A DNA stretch of 64,000 bases from Saprospiraceae bacterium (GTDB lineage: Bacteria > Bacteroidota > Bacteroidia > Chitinophagales > Saprospiraceae). Shown here piece by piece: positions 42,054-50,166 of the stretch (positions are counted from its first letter, which is position 1; each line of letters opens with the position of its first letter). Made by a program: the position numbers and the translations under genes. The stretch covers positions 124,001-188,000 of the forward strand of contig JADKBV010000001.1 of assembly GCA_016714895.1 (NCBI GenBank), given 5' to 3'. The notes under the pieces were generated by a model. It had not been told where the DNA came from, did no database searches, and saw only the letters and a program-made list of their open reading frames with translations.

Positions 42054-42061
42054 TATATTTG
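42054..42061 (+). promoter_or_regulatory. Candidate -7 box of the glycosyltransferase gene
   Basis: TATATTTG matches TAnnTTTG and would give a leader of about 28 nt. No TTTG is seen at the proper -33 distance. Confidence 0.4.
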
Positions 42062-42095
42062 CGCGCCTAAACAGAGTACCGGTATATTTCAATTT

Positions 42096-43313
42096 ATGAA
42101 GATACTCCAGTTGTGTAAGAAGTTCCCATACCCACTTAAAGATGGTGAGTCTATAGCCGTAACATATTTAAGCAATGCTTTGTATGAACAGGGTTGTGAG
42201 ATCACTTTGTTAAGTATGAACACTACCAAACATTTTACGAATGTTGGGGAGTTGCCTCCTGATTTTAATCATTACAAAAGTATTCATGTAACAGATCTGG
42301 ATAATAAAATAAAGATTTTTGATGCCTTTAAAAACTTATTTTCTAAAGATTCTTATCATGTCAGCAGATTTATCAGTAAAGAATTTGAAACCAAACTGAT
42401 TGAACTCCTGGAACATGAAAATTTTGATGTCGTCCAGTTAGAGACATTGTACCTTGCACCTTACATTGAAACCATAAAAAAACATTCCAACGCTTTGGTT
42501 ACGATGCGTGCCCATAATGTTGAGTTTGAAATATGGGAAAGAATAACCAATAATACCTCTTTTTTACCAAAAAAATGGTACCTCAGATACCTTACTGAAA
42601 AGCTTAAAAGGTTTGAACTCAATCGTTTGAACGATTATGATTACCTGATTGCAGTGTCCGAAAGAGATTTAAAACAATTTAAACACCTGGGTTACAAAAA
42701 CGGTGCTATGGCCTCTCCGATTGGATTAAACCTGGGGAATTATGCCAAAATTGTTCCTGTGCAGAGCCTGAACAATATTTGTTTTATAGGTGCACTGGAC
42801 TGGATGCCGAATCTTGAAGGATTGACTTGGTTTTTACAAGAGACATGGCCTTTATTGCATAAAAAATTCCCCGACACAAAATTTCACATCGCCGGCAGAA
42901 ATACACCTGCAAGTTTGTTGCAAAAAAAAGAACAAGGTGTCATTGTTCACGGAGAAGTGGACAATGCTATTGATTTTATAAATCACCACCCAATCATGAT
43001 TGTCCCATTGTTTTCAGGCAGTGGAATGCGTGTGAAAATACTGGAAGGTATGGCTTTAGGTAAAGTGGTGATTACCACAACGTTGGGAAAAGAAGGAATC
43101 GAAGCTGAACATGGAAAACACTTAATGATTGCAGACGATCCTCAGTCATTTATTAATGCTCTCGAAAAAATACATCAAAATCCTGCTCTTGTCAACATTA
43201 TTGGCCAAAATGCCAAACAGTTTGTTGAGGATTTTTACGACCACAATCACAATGCCAATCTATTATTAAACAAGTACAAGGAGCTGAAAAATAATCCGAA
43301 ATACGTGCATTAA
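42096..43313 (+). CDS. GT4-type glycosyltransferase
   Basis: This 405-residue GT-B fold enzyme has an N-terminal acceptor half (MKILQLCKKFPYPLKDGESIAV) and a C-terminal donor-binding half. The latter includes ICFIGALDWMPNLEG, FHIAGRN and the nucleotide-sugar motif IVPLFSGSGMRVKILEGMALGKVVITT. The EGMALG turn is typical of GT4 enzymes that use UDP- or GDP-sugars. No other polysaccharide genes are adjacent, so the product (lipopolysaccharide, capsule or glycoprotein) is open. It converges with the ParB operon, ending 7 bp from the DUF5683 gene. Confidence 0.9.
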   Translation: MKILQLCKKFPYPLKDGESIAVTYLSNALYEQGCEITLLSMNTTKHFTNVGELPPDFNHYKSIHVTDLDNKIKIFDAFKNLFSKDSYHVSRFISKEFETKLIELLEHENFDVVQLETLYLAPYIETIKKHSNALVTMRAHNVEFEIWERITNNTSFLPKKWYLRYLTEKLKRFELNRLNDYDYLIAVSERDLKQFKHLGYKNGAMASPIGLNLGNYAKIVPVQSLNNICFIGALDWMPNLEGLTWFLQETWPLLHKKFPDTKFHIAGRNTPASLLQKKEQGVIVHGEVDNAIDFINHHPIMIVPLFSGSGMRVKILEGMALGKVVITTTLGKEGIEAEHGKHLMIADDPQSFINALEKIHQNPALVNIIGQNAKQFVEDFYDHNHNANLLLNKYKELKNNPKYVH

Positions 43314-43319
43314 TAAAAA

Positions 43320-43934
43320 TTATTTTTTATTCAATGGGAAAGTCACGGCTAAACCAACAACCGGATTGGATGAATACGGAATTACAGAAATATCCGGACT
43401 GATGTCAAATTCTAAAAGATGTCGGTCGACATATGCATCCATAGATACTAAAAGGTGACCTAAAATCATATACATCCAGGCAAATTCCCGGGACCTTCTG
43501 TAAATATTTCGTTGTTCCCTGTTGAGATTGGCTGCCTGAATATCTCCTGTGATTAAAGCACTTTGGTATCTTTTATTATAAAAATTATATTGACTGTTCT
43601 GTGACCAGAGGTAGTACCCTAAAGCTCCGTCAATGCTCCATGCCAAAGGGACTTTCCAGTATTTTTTATTATACAACTGACCGCCTCCGGGAATAACCAA
43701 AGAATACAAGGCCGCCCGACCTGGCTTACCTTTAAAAAGTTTGAAAAAAGCATTTTTGACGATGACGGAGTCTTCTGCCGTCAGTGAATCCTGTTGCGTA
43801 TCATTGGTTTGTTGTGTTGAGCCAAAAGCAGGATTTGTAGTTTGGGCAAATGAAATGTGCTGAAATAAACTCAGAACCAGAAAACATATAGTAAATCTGA
43901 AAAAACATGTGATATTTTCAGAAATTAAAATCAT
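43320..43934 (-). CDS. DUF5683 family membrane protein
   Basis: This 204-residue protein has a signal-peptide-like N-terminal helix (FFRFTICFLVLSLFQHISFA). A low-complexity TQQ/DSL region and a domain with the family signature (AALYSLVIPGGGQLYNKKYWKVPLAW) follow, with further hydrophobic stretches. It overlaps the parB stop by 4 bp (ATGA) and is the third gene of the parA-parB operon. Its function is unknown. The constant link to parAB in Bacteroidota suggests a role related to envelope or chromosome organisation, as inference. Confidence 0.82.
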   Translation of the reverse strand: MILISENITCFFRFTICFLVLSLFQHISFAQTTNPAFGSTQQTNDTQQDSLTAEDSVIVKNAFFKLFKGKPGRAALYSLVIPGGGQLYNKKYWKVPLAWSIDGALGYYLWSQNSQYNFYNKRYQSALITGDIQAANLNREQRNIYRRSREFAWMYMILGHLLVSMDAYVDRHLLEFDISPDISVIPYSSNPVVGLAVTFPLNKK

Positions 43935-44830
43935 TTATCCAATAAATGTTGAATGATCTGATTGAAATCTTTATCGCCTCCGAACCTGATGGTTATCTGT
44001 CCTTTTCCTGAAAGATCTCTTTTAATATCCACTTTATAGCCCAGTTTTTCACTAAGTTCTCTTCTTATTTTTTGTACCTCCGGATGTTCTGTTTGAATAA
44101 CAAAGGTTTGATTTCCGGATTTTGATTTTTCCTGATTATTTTCTTTAATCAGGTTTTCAAGTGCACGTACCGACAAACCCTGATCCACACATCTTTTAAA
44201 AATATTTGCCTGCAGTACTGTGTTTTCAATTCCTGCCAATGCTCTCGCATGTCCCATCGAGATTATGCCGGTTTTGATGGCTTGTTGGATATCCGGAGAC
44301 AATTTTAACAACCGGACATAATTGGTCACGGTACTTCGGTCTTTTCCGACTCTTTCTGATAAAGCATCATGGGTGAGATGACACTCATCCATTAATCTTT
44401 GATAGGAAATGGCAATCTCCAGGGCATTCAGGTTAGCCCGCTGAATATTTTCCACAAGAGCCATTTCCAGCATTTCCTGATCGTTTGCCACCCTGATATA
44501 TGCAGGTATTTCTTTAACCCCAGCCATTCGGGAGGCGCGCAATCGCCTTTCACCTGATATCAACTGATATTTACCATCTCCCATTGACCTTACAGTAATG
44601 GGTTGAATCAAACCACTCGCTTTGATGGATTTTGCTAATTCAAGCAATTGTTCATTATCAAATTCTGTTCGTGGCTGAAAAGGATTTGCTTCAATCGATT
44701 CTGTTGGCAAATGAAGTATATGATTGGCAAGGTCTTTTACCAATTGGGATTTTTCTTCTACGGTGTGTGTTTTTTCTATATTGGCCAACAAAGACCGGAG
44801 ACCTTTATTTACTTCTTTTCTTTTATTCAT
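43931..44830 (-). CDS. parB: Chromosome partitioning protein ParB
   Basis: This 299-residue protein binds parS DNA and spreads to form the partition complex. It has the CTP-binding N-terminal motifs (PFQPRTEFDN, box II GERRLRASRMAGV), the HTH (LSERVGKDRSTVTNYVRLLKL) and a C-terminal dimer domain (YKVDIKRDLSGKGQITIRF). All key motifs are intact. It follows parA by 28 bp. No parS-like 16-mer (core CACGTG with GTTT/AAAC flanks) is found inside the window by eye. Confidence 0.95.
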   Translation of the reverse strand: MNKRKEVNKGLRSLLANIEKTHTVEEKSQLVKDLANHILHLPTESIEANPFQPRTEFDNEQLLELAKSIKASGLIQPITVRSMGDGKYQLISGERRLRASRMAGVKEIPAYIRVANDQEMLEMALVENIQRANLNALEIAISYQRLMDECHLTHDALSERVGKDRSTVTNYVRLLKLSPDIQQAIKTGIISMGHARALAGIENTVLQANIFKRCVDQGLSVRALENLIKENNQEKSKSGNQTFVIQTEHPEVQKIRRELSEKLGYKVDIKRDLSGKGQITIRFGGDKDFNQIIQHLLDK

Positions 44831-44858
44831 GAGATACTGATTCTTGAAAATGAAATCT

Positions 44859-45635
44859 TCAGGCCGGAATTTCTTCCTGTATGGTTAAAAATTCCTGAGC
44901 AAGATTCAAAAAATTGATGGCACCTTTACTGGTTGCATCATATATTATCACGGGCTGACCCAAAGAGGGAGCTTCTCCGATTTTACTGTTTCTATGTACA
45001 ATGGTATCAAATATTCTGTCGGAAATGATATCTTTGATTTCACTTAAAACCATATTTGCCATACGCAATCTTTGGTCATACATTGAAAGTATAACACCTT
45101 CAATCTGCAAACCCGGATTTAATCCTTGCTGGACCAAAGAGATGGTGCTTTTTAATTTTCCGAAACCTTCGAGTGAAAAAAATTCGCATTGAACAGGGAC
45201 CAATACTGAATCTGCGGCAGTCAATGCATTTAATGTTACCAAACCCAAAGATGGCAGACAATCTATAAATATATAATCGTATTCGTCCTTTACGCTTGCC
45301 AGCATACGACGCATAAAAGTTTCTCTGTTTTCTTTTCCGACTAACTCAATTTCCGCTCCCACAAGGTCAATTGAAGAAGGTAATATATACAGATTTGGCG
45401 TTTCAGTTGCAATGATACCCACTTTAATATCTTCACCGTTTACAAGGCATTCGTAAGTATCAAAAATAATCTGATCTTCTTTCACACCAACCCCGGAAGA
45501 TGCATTTGCCTGAGGATCGGCGTCAATTAATAACACTTTTTTGTCTAATACAGACAAAGCAGCTGCAAGATTGATTGCTGTCGTTGTTTTCCCGACACCT
45601 CCTTTTTGATTTGCTATGGCTATTATTTTACCCAT
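44859..45635 (-). CDS. parA: Chromosome partitioning ATPase ParA/Soj
   Basis: This 258-residue Walker-type ATPase has the deviant Walker A KGGVGKTTTAINLA at the N-terminus, LLIDADPQANAS and the Walker B IFIDCLPSLG. It drives ParB/parS segregation through nucleoid binding. The length is normal for Soj-type proteins that lack the N-terminal HTH. Its ATG directly touches the stop of a degraded UPF0173 gene (TAA then ATG), so that gene's promoter probably drives the whole operon. Confidence 0.95.
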   Translation of the reverse strand: MGKIIAIANQKGGVGKTTTAINLAAALSVLDKKVLLIDADPQANASSGVGVKEDQIIFDTYECLVNGEDIKVGIIATETPNLYILPSSIDLVGAEIELVGKENRETFMRRMLASVKDEYDYIFIDCLPSLGLVTLNALTAADSVLVPVQCEFFSLEGFGKLKSTISLVQQGLNPGLQIEGVILSMYDQRLRMANMVLSEIKDIISDRIFDTIVHRNSKIGEAPSLGQPVIIYDATSKGAINFLNLAQEFLTIQEEIPA

Positions 45636-46047
45636 TTACAGTATGATATTTTGATTTATTTCGGGAATAATCAACTTTTTTCCTTTTTCGGAAAAGTGTT
45701 GAATGGCTTTATTTTTATCTATTTTGATATATCCGAAAGTATCAAAATGACACCCGATAATGGTGTCACATTCAATAAATTCTGCTGCCATGACCGCATC
45801 TTCATATCCCATAGTAAAGTTATCGCCTATGGGAAGAAATCAGCGTGGCTTCACTTTTTTTTGCAATTTGTTCTGCATCTGCCACGTGATCTTCATGTCC
45901 GTGCGATAACAATATATAATCCGGAGTTAATGTTTCCACATCAATTTCAGTAGCCAGGGGGTTTGACGATATCATTGGGTCAAACAACAATGTTTTTCCT
46001 GATGTCTCTATCAAAAAACCTGAGTGCCCAAGATATTTGATTGTCAT
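45636..46047 (-). pseudogene. UPF0173 metal-dependent hydrolase with internal deletion and frame break
   Basis: The 5' part encodes the first ~70 residues of a metallo-beta-lactamase-fold UPF0173 protein, including the metal motif SHGHEDHV. The frame then stops at 45820. In the next frame, from about 45831 down to the stop at 45636, the sequence encodes the C-terminal part of the same family (LPIGDNFTMGYEDAV, then GCHFDTFGYIKI). About 95-100 residues of the middle (normally about 225 in total) are missing. An out-of-frame internal deletion or a collapsed assembly explains this. The stop adjoins the parA start codon, so the promoter of this remnant may still drive parA. Confidence 0.85.
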
Positions 46048-46429
46048 AAGTAAATATGTTTACTGTTATTTGTGAAAAAGTAATGATTTTTACTGAATTC
46101 AGGTGAAAAGATCCGCAAAGATGATCTTTTCTGACTTCGGGCTGCAAAAATACGAAAAATTTCGTCTCATTTTTATATTTAACAATTTGACAAGATTATT
46201 TTAACCCTTATAGGGCAGAAGAACTGACCATAACTCCCGATCATGAACAGGTGTTTTATAAAAAATCTCTATTACGGACTCAGTTTACCATAAGCCGAAG
46301 GGTTTGTCAACATTAAATGTGTTCGTAGTCAGCAAGCAAAACAAATACAAACGATTTTTTGAAAATTAATATTTTAGTCATATGATAAACATCTTCTGGA
46401 ATGACATGTTTACATTACTAATCACAAAT
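46048..46429. other. Intergenic region between the UPF0173 remnant and the QueD-like gene
   Basis: This gap of about 380 bp has a -7-like TATTTTTG on the minus strand (46152-46145) without a matching -33 box. An open stretch of about 40 codons near 46190-46315 has no start codon or known similarity. Nothing else is visible. Confidence 0.35.
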
Positions 46430-46849
46430 ATGGAATACATGAGAGTTTCGGTTGTCAGGAAAGCACATTTTAATGCGGCACATCGATTGCACAATCCATC
46501 CTGGAGCGACCAAAGGAATAAGGAAGTATTTGGTTTGTGCAACAACATGTACTACCACGGACATAATTATGATCTGGAAGTCAAACTGACAGGAGAAATT
46601 GATAAGGACACCGGATATGTGTATGATTTAGGTAAACTTGCTGAAATCATAAAAACAGAAATTGAGGAACGGTTCGACCACAAAAATCTCAATCAGGAAT
46701 GTGAAGAATTTGCGAACCTCATACCTACTACTGAAAATTTTATTGTGGTCATCTACAATATTCTCAGACAAAAAATTGAACCAAAATATGATATTCACAT
46801 AAAACTTTGGGAAACTCCCCGGAATTATGTTGAATTTCCGGTTTTATAA
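46430..46849 (+). CDS. 6-pyruvoyl-tetrahydropterin synthase/QueD family protein
   Basis: This protein of about 139 residues belongs to the PTPS fold. Zinc ligands are seen in KAHFNAAHRL and in MYYHGHNYDLEV (HxH). The catalytic-type cysteine is in VFGLCNNMYYHGH, and the aspartate/histidine pair is in FDHKNLNQ. The C-terminal glutamates (LWETPRNY) bind the pterin. It makes either 6-carboxy-tetrahydropterin (queuosine path) or a tetrahydropterin; the subfamily cannot be settled. ATGs at 46382, 46430 and 46439 are in frame; 46439 would begin directly at the conserved MRVSVVRKAHF. Confidence 0.85.
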   Translation: MEYMRVSVVRKAHFNAAHRLHNPSWSDQRNKEVFGLCNNMYYHGHNYDLEVKLTGEIDKDTGYVYDLGKLAEIIKTEIEERFDHKNLNQECEEFANLIPTTENFIVVIYNILRQKIEPKYDIHIKLWETPRNYVEFPVL

Positions 46850-46861
46850 TTAAATAATCAC

Positions 46862-47215
46862 ATGGAGCAGGAAAAAAAAATGTCAAGTATAGAGATTCAG
46901 GTAGGTCTTAATGAATCTAAAATTCCCGATTTGATTCAATGGAGAAGCAGCGAGGGGGTGAAAGCTCAGAACTTTCAGGAGTCCAAGGCTGTTTTGGTTT
47001 CTTTTTTTGATAAAGAAACCAAAGATACTTTAAAAATAGACCTTTGGACCACCGAAATGCAAGTTGTTGAAATGGACAGATTTATGTTTCAAACCCTGAG
47101 GGCTTTAGGAGATACCTATTACAAGGCTACAGGCAACACAGAGCTGGCAAGTGATATGCAAAGATTTGTTGAATATTTCGGACAAAAAACCGGAATTATT
47201 CCAACAGAAGAATAA
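46862..47215 (+). CDS. gldC: Gliding motility protein GldC
   Basis: This 117-residue protein is a cytoplasmic GldC: after a short start comes SSIEIQVGLNESKIPDLIQW, then the family core KDTLKIDLWTTEMQVVEMDRFMFQTL and ATGNTELASDMQRFVEYFG. GldC is found in Bacteroidota and is linked to gliding and the type IX machinery, though it is not essential for secretion. It follows the QueD-like gene by 12 bp and may be co-transcribed. Its presence supports the phylum and the T9SS seen in other genes. Confidence 0.9.
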   Translation: MEQEKKMSSIEIQVGLNESKIPDLIQWRSSEGVKAQNFQESKAVLVSFFDKETKDTLKIDLWTTEMQVVEMDRFMFQTLRALGDTYYKATGNTELASDMQRFVEYFGQKTGIIPTEE

Positions 47216-47320
47216 TACGTTTAAACATTTTTTTAGGTTATGTTTTCAAAATTTGAGGCGAAATCAGCTAAGGAACCCCGGATTTTAGAATGAGTTTCTG
47301 TAGTTTTAAATGATTTTTTT

Positions 47321-47920
47321 ATGCTTTTATCTGTTTACGAAAAATGGCCTGAAGTAGGGTGTGATGAAGCGGGTAGGGGATGTCTTGCCGGGCCTGTTGT
47401 AGGGGCAGCTGTTGTTTTTCCCGAACATTATTCCAACGATAAGATAAATGACTCAAAAAAACTAAATGCAGCAAAAAGAGACGAACTCAGGAAAATCATC
47501 GAACAGGATGCTTTGTCTTTTGCTGTCGGATTTGTCGACAATGTTGAAATTGATGCCATAAATATATTACAGGCATCTATATTGGCCATGCACAGAGCAT
47601 TGAAACAGGTTTCAGAACCGTTTAACAGGATTTTAGTGGATGGCAATAAGTTCAAACCATTTTATGAAATACCACACACTTGTATTGTAAAGGGTGATGG
47701 AAAATATCTTAGCATTGCGGCTGCTTCCATATTAGCAAAAACCTACAGGGATGAATATATGTTACAACAGGCTATGTTGTTTCCTTCCTATGGCTGGGGA
47801 AAAAATAAAGGTTATCCAACGCAATATCACAGGGATGCGATCAGGGAATCGGGTATTAGTGTACTGCATAGAAAAAGTTTTACCTTACTTTCCGATGATA
47901 TACAATTATCCTTGTTTTAA
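47321..47920 (+). CDS. rnhB: Ribonuclease HII
   Basis: This 199-residue enzyme removes ribonucleotides from RNA-DNA hybrids. The catalytic acids are in GCDEAGRGCLAGPVVG (Asp and Glu) and in RILVDGNKF (Asp). The KGDGKYLSIAAASILAKTYRDEYM block is the other family hallmark. The length is typical. Its stop overlaps the stop of the convergent prmA by 3 bp. The ATG is at 47321. Confidence 0.95.
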   Translation: MLLSVYEKWPEVGCDEAGRGCLAGPVVGAAVVFPEHYSNDKINDSKKLNAAKRDELRKIIEQDALSFAVGFVDNVEIDAINILQASILAMHRALKQVSEPFNRILVDGNKFKPFYEIPHTCIVKGDGKYLSIAAASILAKTYRDEYMLQQAMLFPSYGWGKNKGYPTQYHRDAIRESGISVLHRKSFTLLSDDIQLSLF

Positions 47921-48744
47921 GGTATTTTTTTCATGGCAATACAAACCCATCCATCTTTTTCAATAAAAAATAAGGTAGAGAATCCAACCTGAAAATAGGT
48001 TTCTTCAATAATTGATTTGTCTTCAATTAATATACCTGAAAGTAAGAGCACACCATCCGGCACCAATCGATGTTGTAACCCGGTTACACTTTGAAGCAAA
48101 ATATTCCGGTTGATATTTGCCAGAATAATATCATACTTGATCTCTTCCGGTATATTATCCAAAGTACCATGAATAGCTGTAATGTATTTGGTTCCGTTGA
48201 TTTCTGCATTTTCCATGATACTTTCGAAGGATTCGATTTCAATATCTAAAGCATCAATTTTTGTGCTGCCGAGTTTATCTGCAAGAATAGCCAGAATTCC
48301 CGTTCCGGCACCATAATCAAAAACCCTTTTTTCGAAAAAATCTATGTTTTCCATTGCACTCAACATCATGAAGGTGGTTGCATGATGCCCTGTTCCGAAA
48401 GCCATTTTTGGATTGATGACAATATCATATAACACTACAGGATCTTTTTCGTGAAAATCTGCCCGGACAATACAAAACTGGTCTACATGAACGGGTGTAA
48501 AGGACGCCTCCCATAAAGCATTCCAGTTTTGAGGAAGAATGTCTTCAACTTGAAAGTCGATATCATATTGCTGTAATATAAGATCAATGTGTTTTTGGGT
48601 TTCTTCAGTACGGACAACCTCACTGATATATGCCGTGGTCGTGTCATCATCTTCTTCTACAAAAGACTCAAATCCCAAATCGGACAACAAAGCGATAACA
48701 ATATCATCTTTGGTTTTCAAATGATAAGCAAAATAAATATCCAT
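47917..48744 (-). CDS. prmA: Ribosomal protein L11 methyltransferase
   Basis: This 275-residue SAM-dependent enzyme methylates ribosomal protein L11. The N-terminal targeting domain (residues about 1-85) is followed by a Rossmann methyltransferase with VFDYGAGTGILAILA (the usual motif I Cys/Gly is Ala here) and the NINRNIL catalytic loop. INPKMAFGTGHHATT is the family signature before motif I. It is separated from the upstream DUF1761 gene by a terminator, so it has its own promoter. Confidence 0.93.
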   Translation of the reverse strand: MDIYFAYHLKTKDDIVIALLSDLGFESFVEEDDDTTTAYISEVVRTEETQKHIDLILQQYDIDFQVEDILPQNWNALWEASFTPVHVDQFCIVRADFHEKDPVVLYDIVINPKMAFGTGHHATTFMMLSAMENIDFFEKRVFDYGAGTGILAILADKLGSTKIDALDIEIESFESIMENAEINGTKYITAIHGTLDNIPEEIKYDIILANINRNILLQSVTGLQHRLVPDGVLLLSGILIEDKSIIEETYFQVGFSTLFFIEKDGWVCIAMKKIP

Positions 48745-48768
48745 AAAAAAAAGATTCCAGTTATATTG

Positions 48769-48818
48769 AAAAAACCTGAAAACCTGTCTTCCCGGCAGGT
48801 ATTCAGGTTTTTTTTAAT
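48769..48818. terminator. Intrinsic terminator after the DUF1761 gene
   Basis: AACCTGAA (48773-48780) pairs with TTCAGGTT (48802-48809), and inner ACCTG pairs with CAGGT, giving a two-part stem. It is followed by T8 on the plus strand and U-rich sequence on the minus strand. Confidence 0.85.
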
Positions 48819-48825
48819 TGTAAAT

Positions 48826-49317
48826 TTAAGCAAATGCGCAAATAATACCACCCATAATGATGGCACATACGGTCCAGAAACCTGTATTGACCAGGATATA
48901 CGTCCAACTTTTACTTTCGTACATGGCATTACATCCGATAACCGGAAAAACCCCGAATAACCCTAAGATAAATCCATGTAATGCACCATGCCCGAATGTT
49001 CTGAAATTGTTGCCGTACATGGACATAAAATCTTTAAAATATGCCTGAACTGCGGATCCTTCCGTATTAAAATCAGGAGTTGCTAAAGCTGCAGCCACTG
49101 AAAACTGATGAATGACCATCGGTGTAAGTAAAACCGCGAGCATGACCCCGAAAAGTAAAGTAAATAAAGTAATCTTTATCATATTTACATTTTGTGGATC
49201 AGGATTGACTCCCGCTTCTTTAATCCAAACCTTTCCAAAAAGCGGTCCGTACCATAAAAATCCGATGATATTCGGAATGAGTCCTGTTGCCAGGATAATG
49301 TACCAATTAACTTCCAT
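48826..49317 (-). CDS. DUF1761 family membrane protein
   Basis: This 163-residue protein has four membrane helices. It carries the DUF1761 start (NWYIILATGLIPNIIGFLWYGPLFGKVW) and a conserved GALHGFILGLFGVFPVIG segment. The family has no known function. It is a single gene, transcribed leftwards into a strong terminator before prmA. Confidence 0.88.
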   Translation of the reverse strand: MEVNWYIILATGLIPNIIGFLWYGPLFGKVWIKEAGVNPDPQNVNMIKITLFTLLFGVMLAVLLTPMVIHQFSVAAALATPDFNTEGSAVQAYFKDFMSMYGNNFRTFGHGALHGFILGLFGVFPVIGCNAMYESKSWTYILVNTGFWTVCAIIMGGIICAFA

Positions 49318-49387
49318 GATTTTATTGTTTTGATTGGCTCAAAATTACTATAAAATCAGTGTATTTGGTTTTTTTGGAAAAAAATAT

Positions 49388-49813
49388 TTATATTTTTTTA
49401 ATGAATACTGATAAAGTACCAAAACACAATGGTTTTCCTTCTTCGTCATTCATTTCAATTTGCCAGACATGCAAGGTTTTTCCTGTTTTTACCGGAGTCA
49501 CTTTACCTACTACTTTGCCGGTTGTAGCACTATTAAGGTGGGATACCTGAAGATTGATACCTACCGGCATCAATCCGGAATCAGGGCTAAGCATCAAAAG
49601 GCTCGCTATACTACCCAGGGTTTCTGCAAGGGCAGCAGAAGCACCTCCGTGTAGTAAACCCATAGGTTGCCGGGTTCTGTTGTCAACTGGCATGCTTCCT
49701 GTCAGAAAATCATCTCCGATTTCATCGATTGTAATCCCGAGGTTCTCAACCAATGTTCCGGCACTCATTTGATTGATTATTGATAAACTGAACGTTTGAT
49801 TCCAAATCATCAT
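49388..49813 (-). CDS. Hotdog-fold acyl-CoA thioesterase (PaaI/MenI-like)
   Basis: This protein of about 141 residues has the single hotdog fold with the catalytic pattern QPMGLLHGGASAALAETLGS (central helix with Glu) and FGTLSVFIKK at the end. That matches thioesterases of the PaaI/MenI/YdiI type that hydrolyse acyl- or aryl-CoA. The open frame runs up to 49930, but the ATG at 49813 overlaps the stop of the upstream SUI1 gene (ATGA) and begins with the homologous MMIWNQTF, so this start is chosen. It is co-transcribed with the SUI1 gene. Confidence 0.88.
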   Translation of the reverse strand: MMIWNQTFSLSIINQMSAGTLVENLGITIDEIGDDFLTGSMPVDNRTRQPMGLLHGGASAALAETLGSIASLLMLSPDSGLMPVGINLQVSHLNSATTGKVVGKVTPVKTGKTLHVWQIEMNDEEGKPLCFGTLSVFIKKI

Positions 49814-50160
49814 CCTCCGGCTTTTTTGGCATTTTTGTATCCCAATCCGGTCAGAATGGTCATGATTTTTTCTCTGTGATTCCCCTGGATAATGATTTCT
49901 CCGTCTTTGACAGAGCCACCGACACCACATTTTTGTTTGATCAGTTTGCCGAGGGATTCAAGTTCTTCTTCCGGACCATCAAATCCTTTGATGATGATGG
50001 CTTCTTTTCCTCCCCGATGTTTTTTTTCAATAAAAACCCGAAGAGCAGAAGAAAGATGTTTTGACGTCACTTTTTCTACGGGCTCTTCTGGGGCATTTTC
50101 AGGATTACCTAAAGAACGAAAACTATCCCAATCTAGTGTGGTCGGTTTTTTTGTTTCCAT
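49810..50160 (-). CDS. SUI1/YciH-type translation factor
   Basis: This 116-residue protein has a disordered N-terminus and a C-terminal SUI1 fold (IIKGFDGPEEELESLGKLIKQKCGVGGSVKDGEIIIQG). The family is related to eIF1 and includes bacterial YciH, which affects start-codon selection under stress. The basic RVFIEKKHRGGKEA loop is present. It overlaps the hotdog thioesterase start and begins 7 bp after the serine hydrolase stop, so the three are one operon. Confidence 0.88.
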   Translation of the reverse strand: METKKPTTLDWDSFRSLGNPENAPEEPVEKVTSKHLSSALRVFIEKKHRGGKEAIIIKGFDGPEEELESLGKLIKQKCGVGGSVKDGEIIIQGNHREKIMTILTGLGYKNAKKAGG

Positions 50161-50166
50161 ATATTT

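Noticed and set aside
45883..45888. CACGTG as a parS centre near parAB
   Set aside because: The flanks (GC and AT) lack the GTTT/AAAC arms of parS and the site lies in the hydrolase remnant.
46190..46315. Open stretch of about 40 codons as a gene remnant
   Set aside because: No start codon and no family resemblance; too short to judge.
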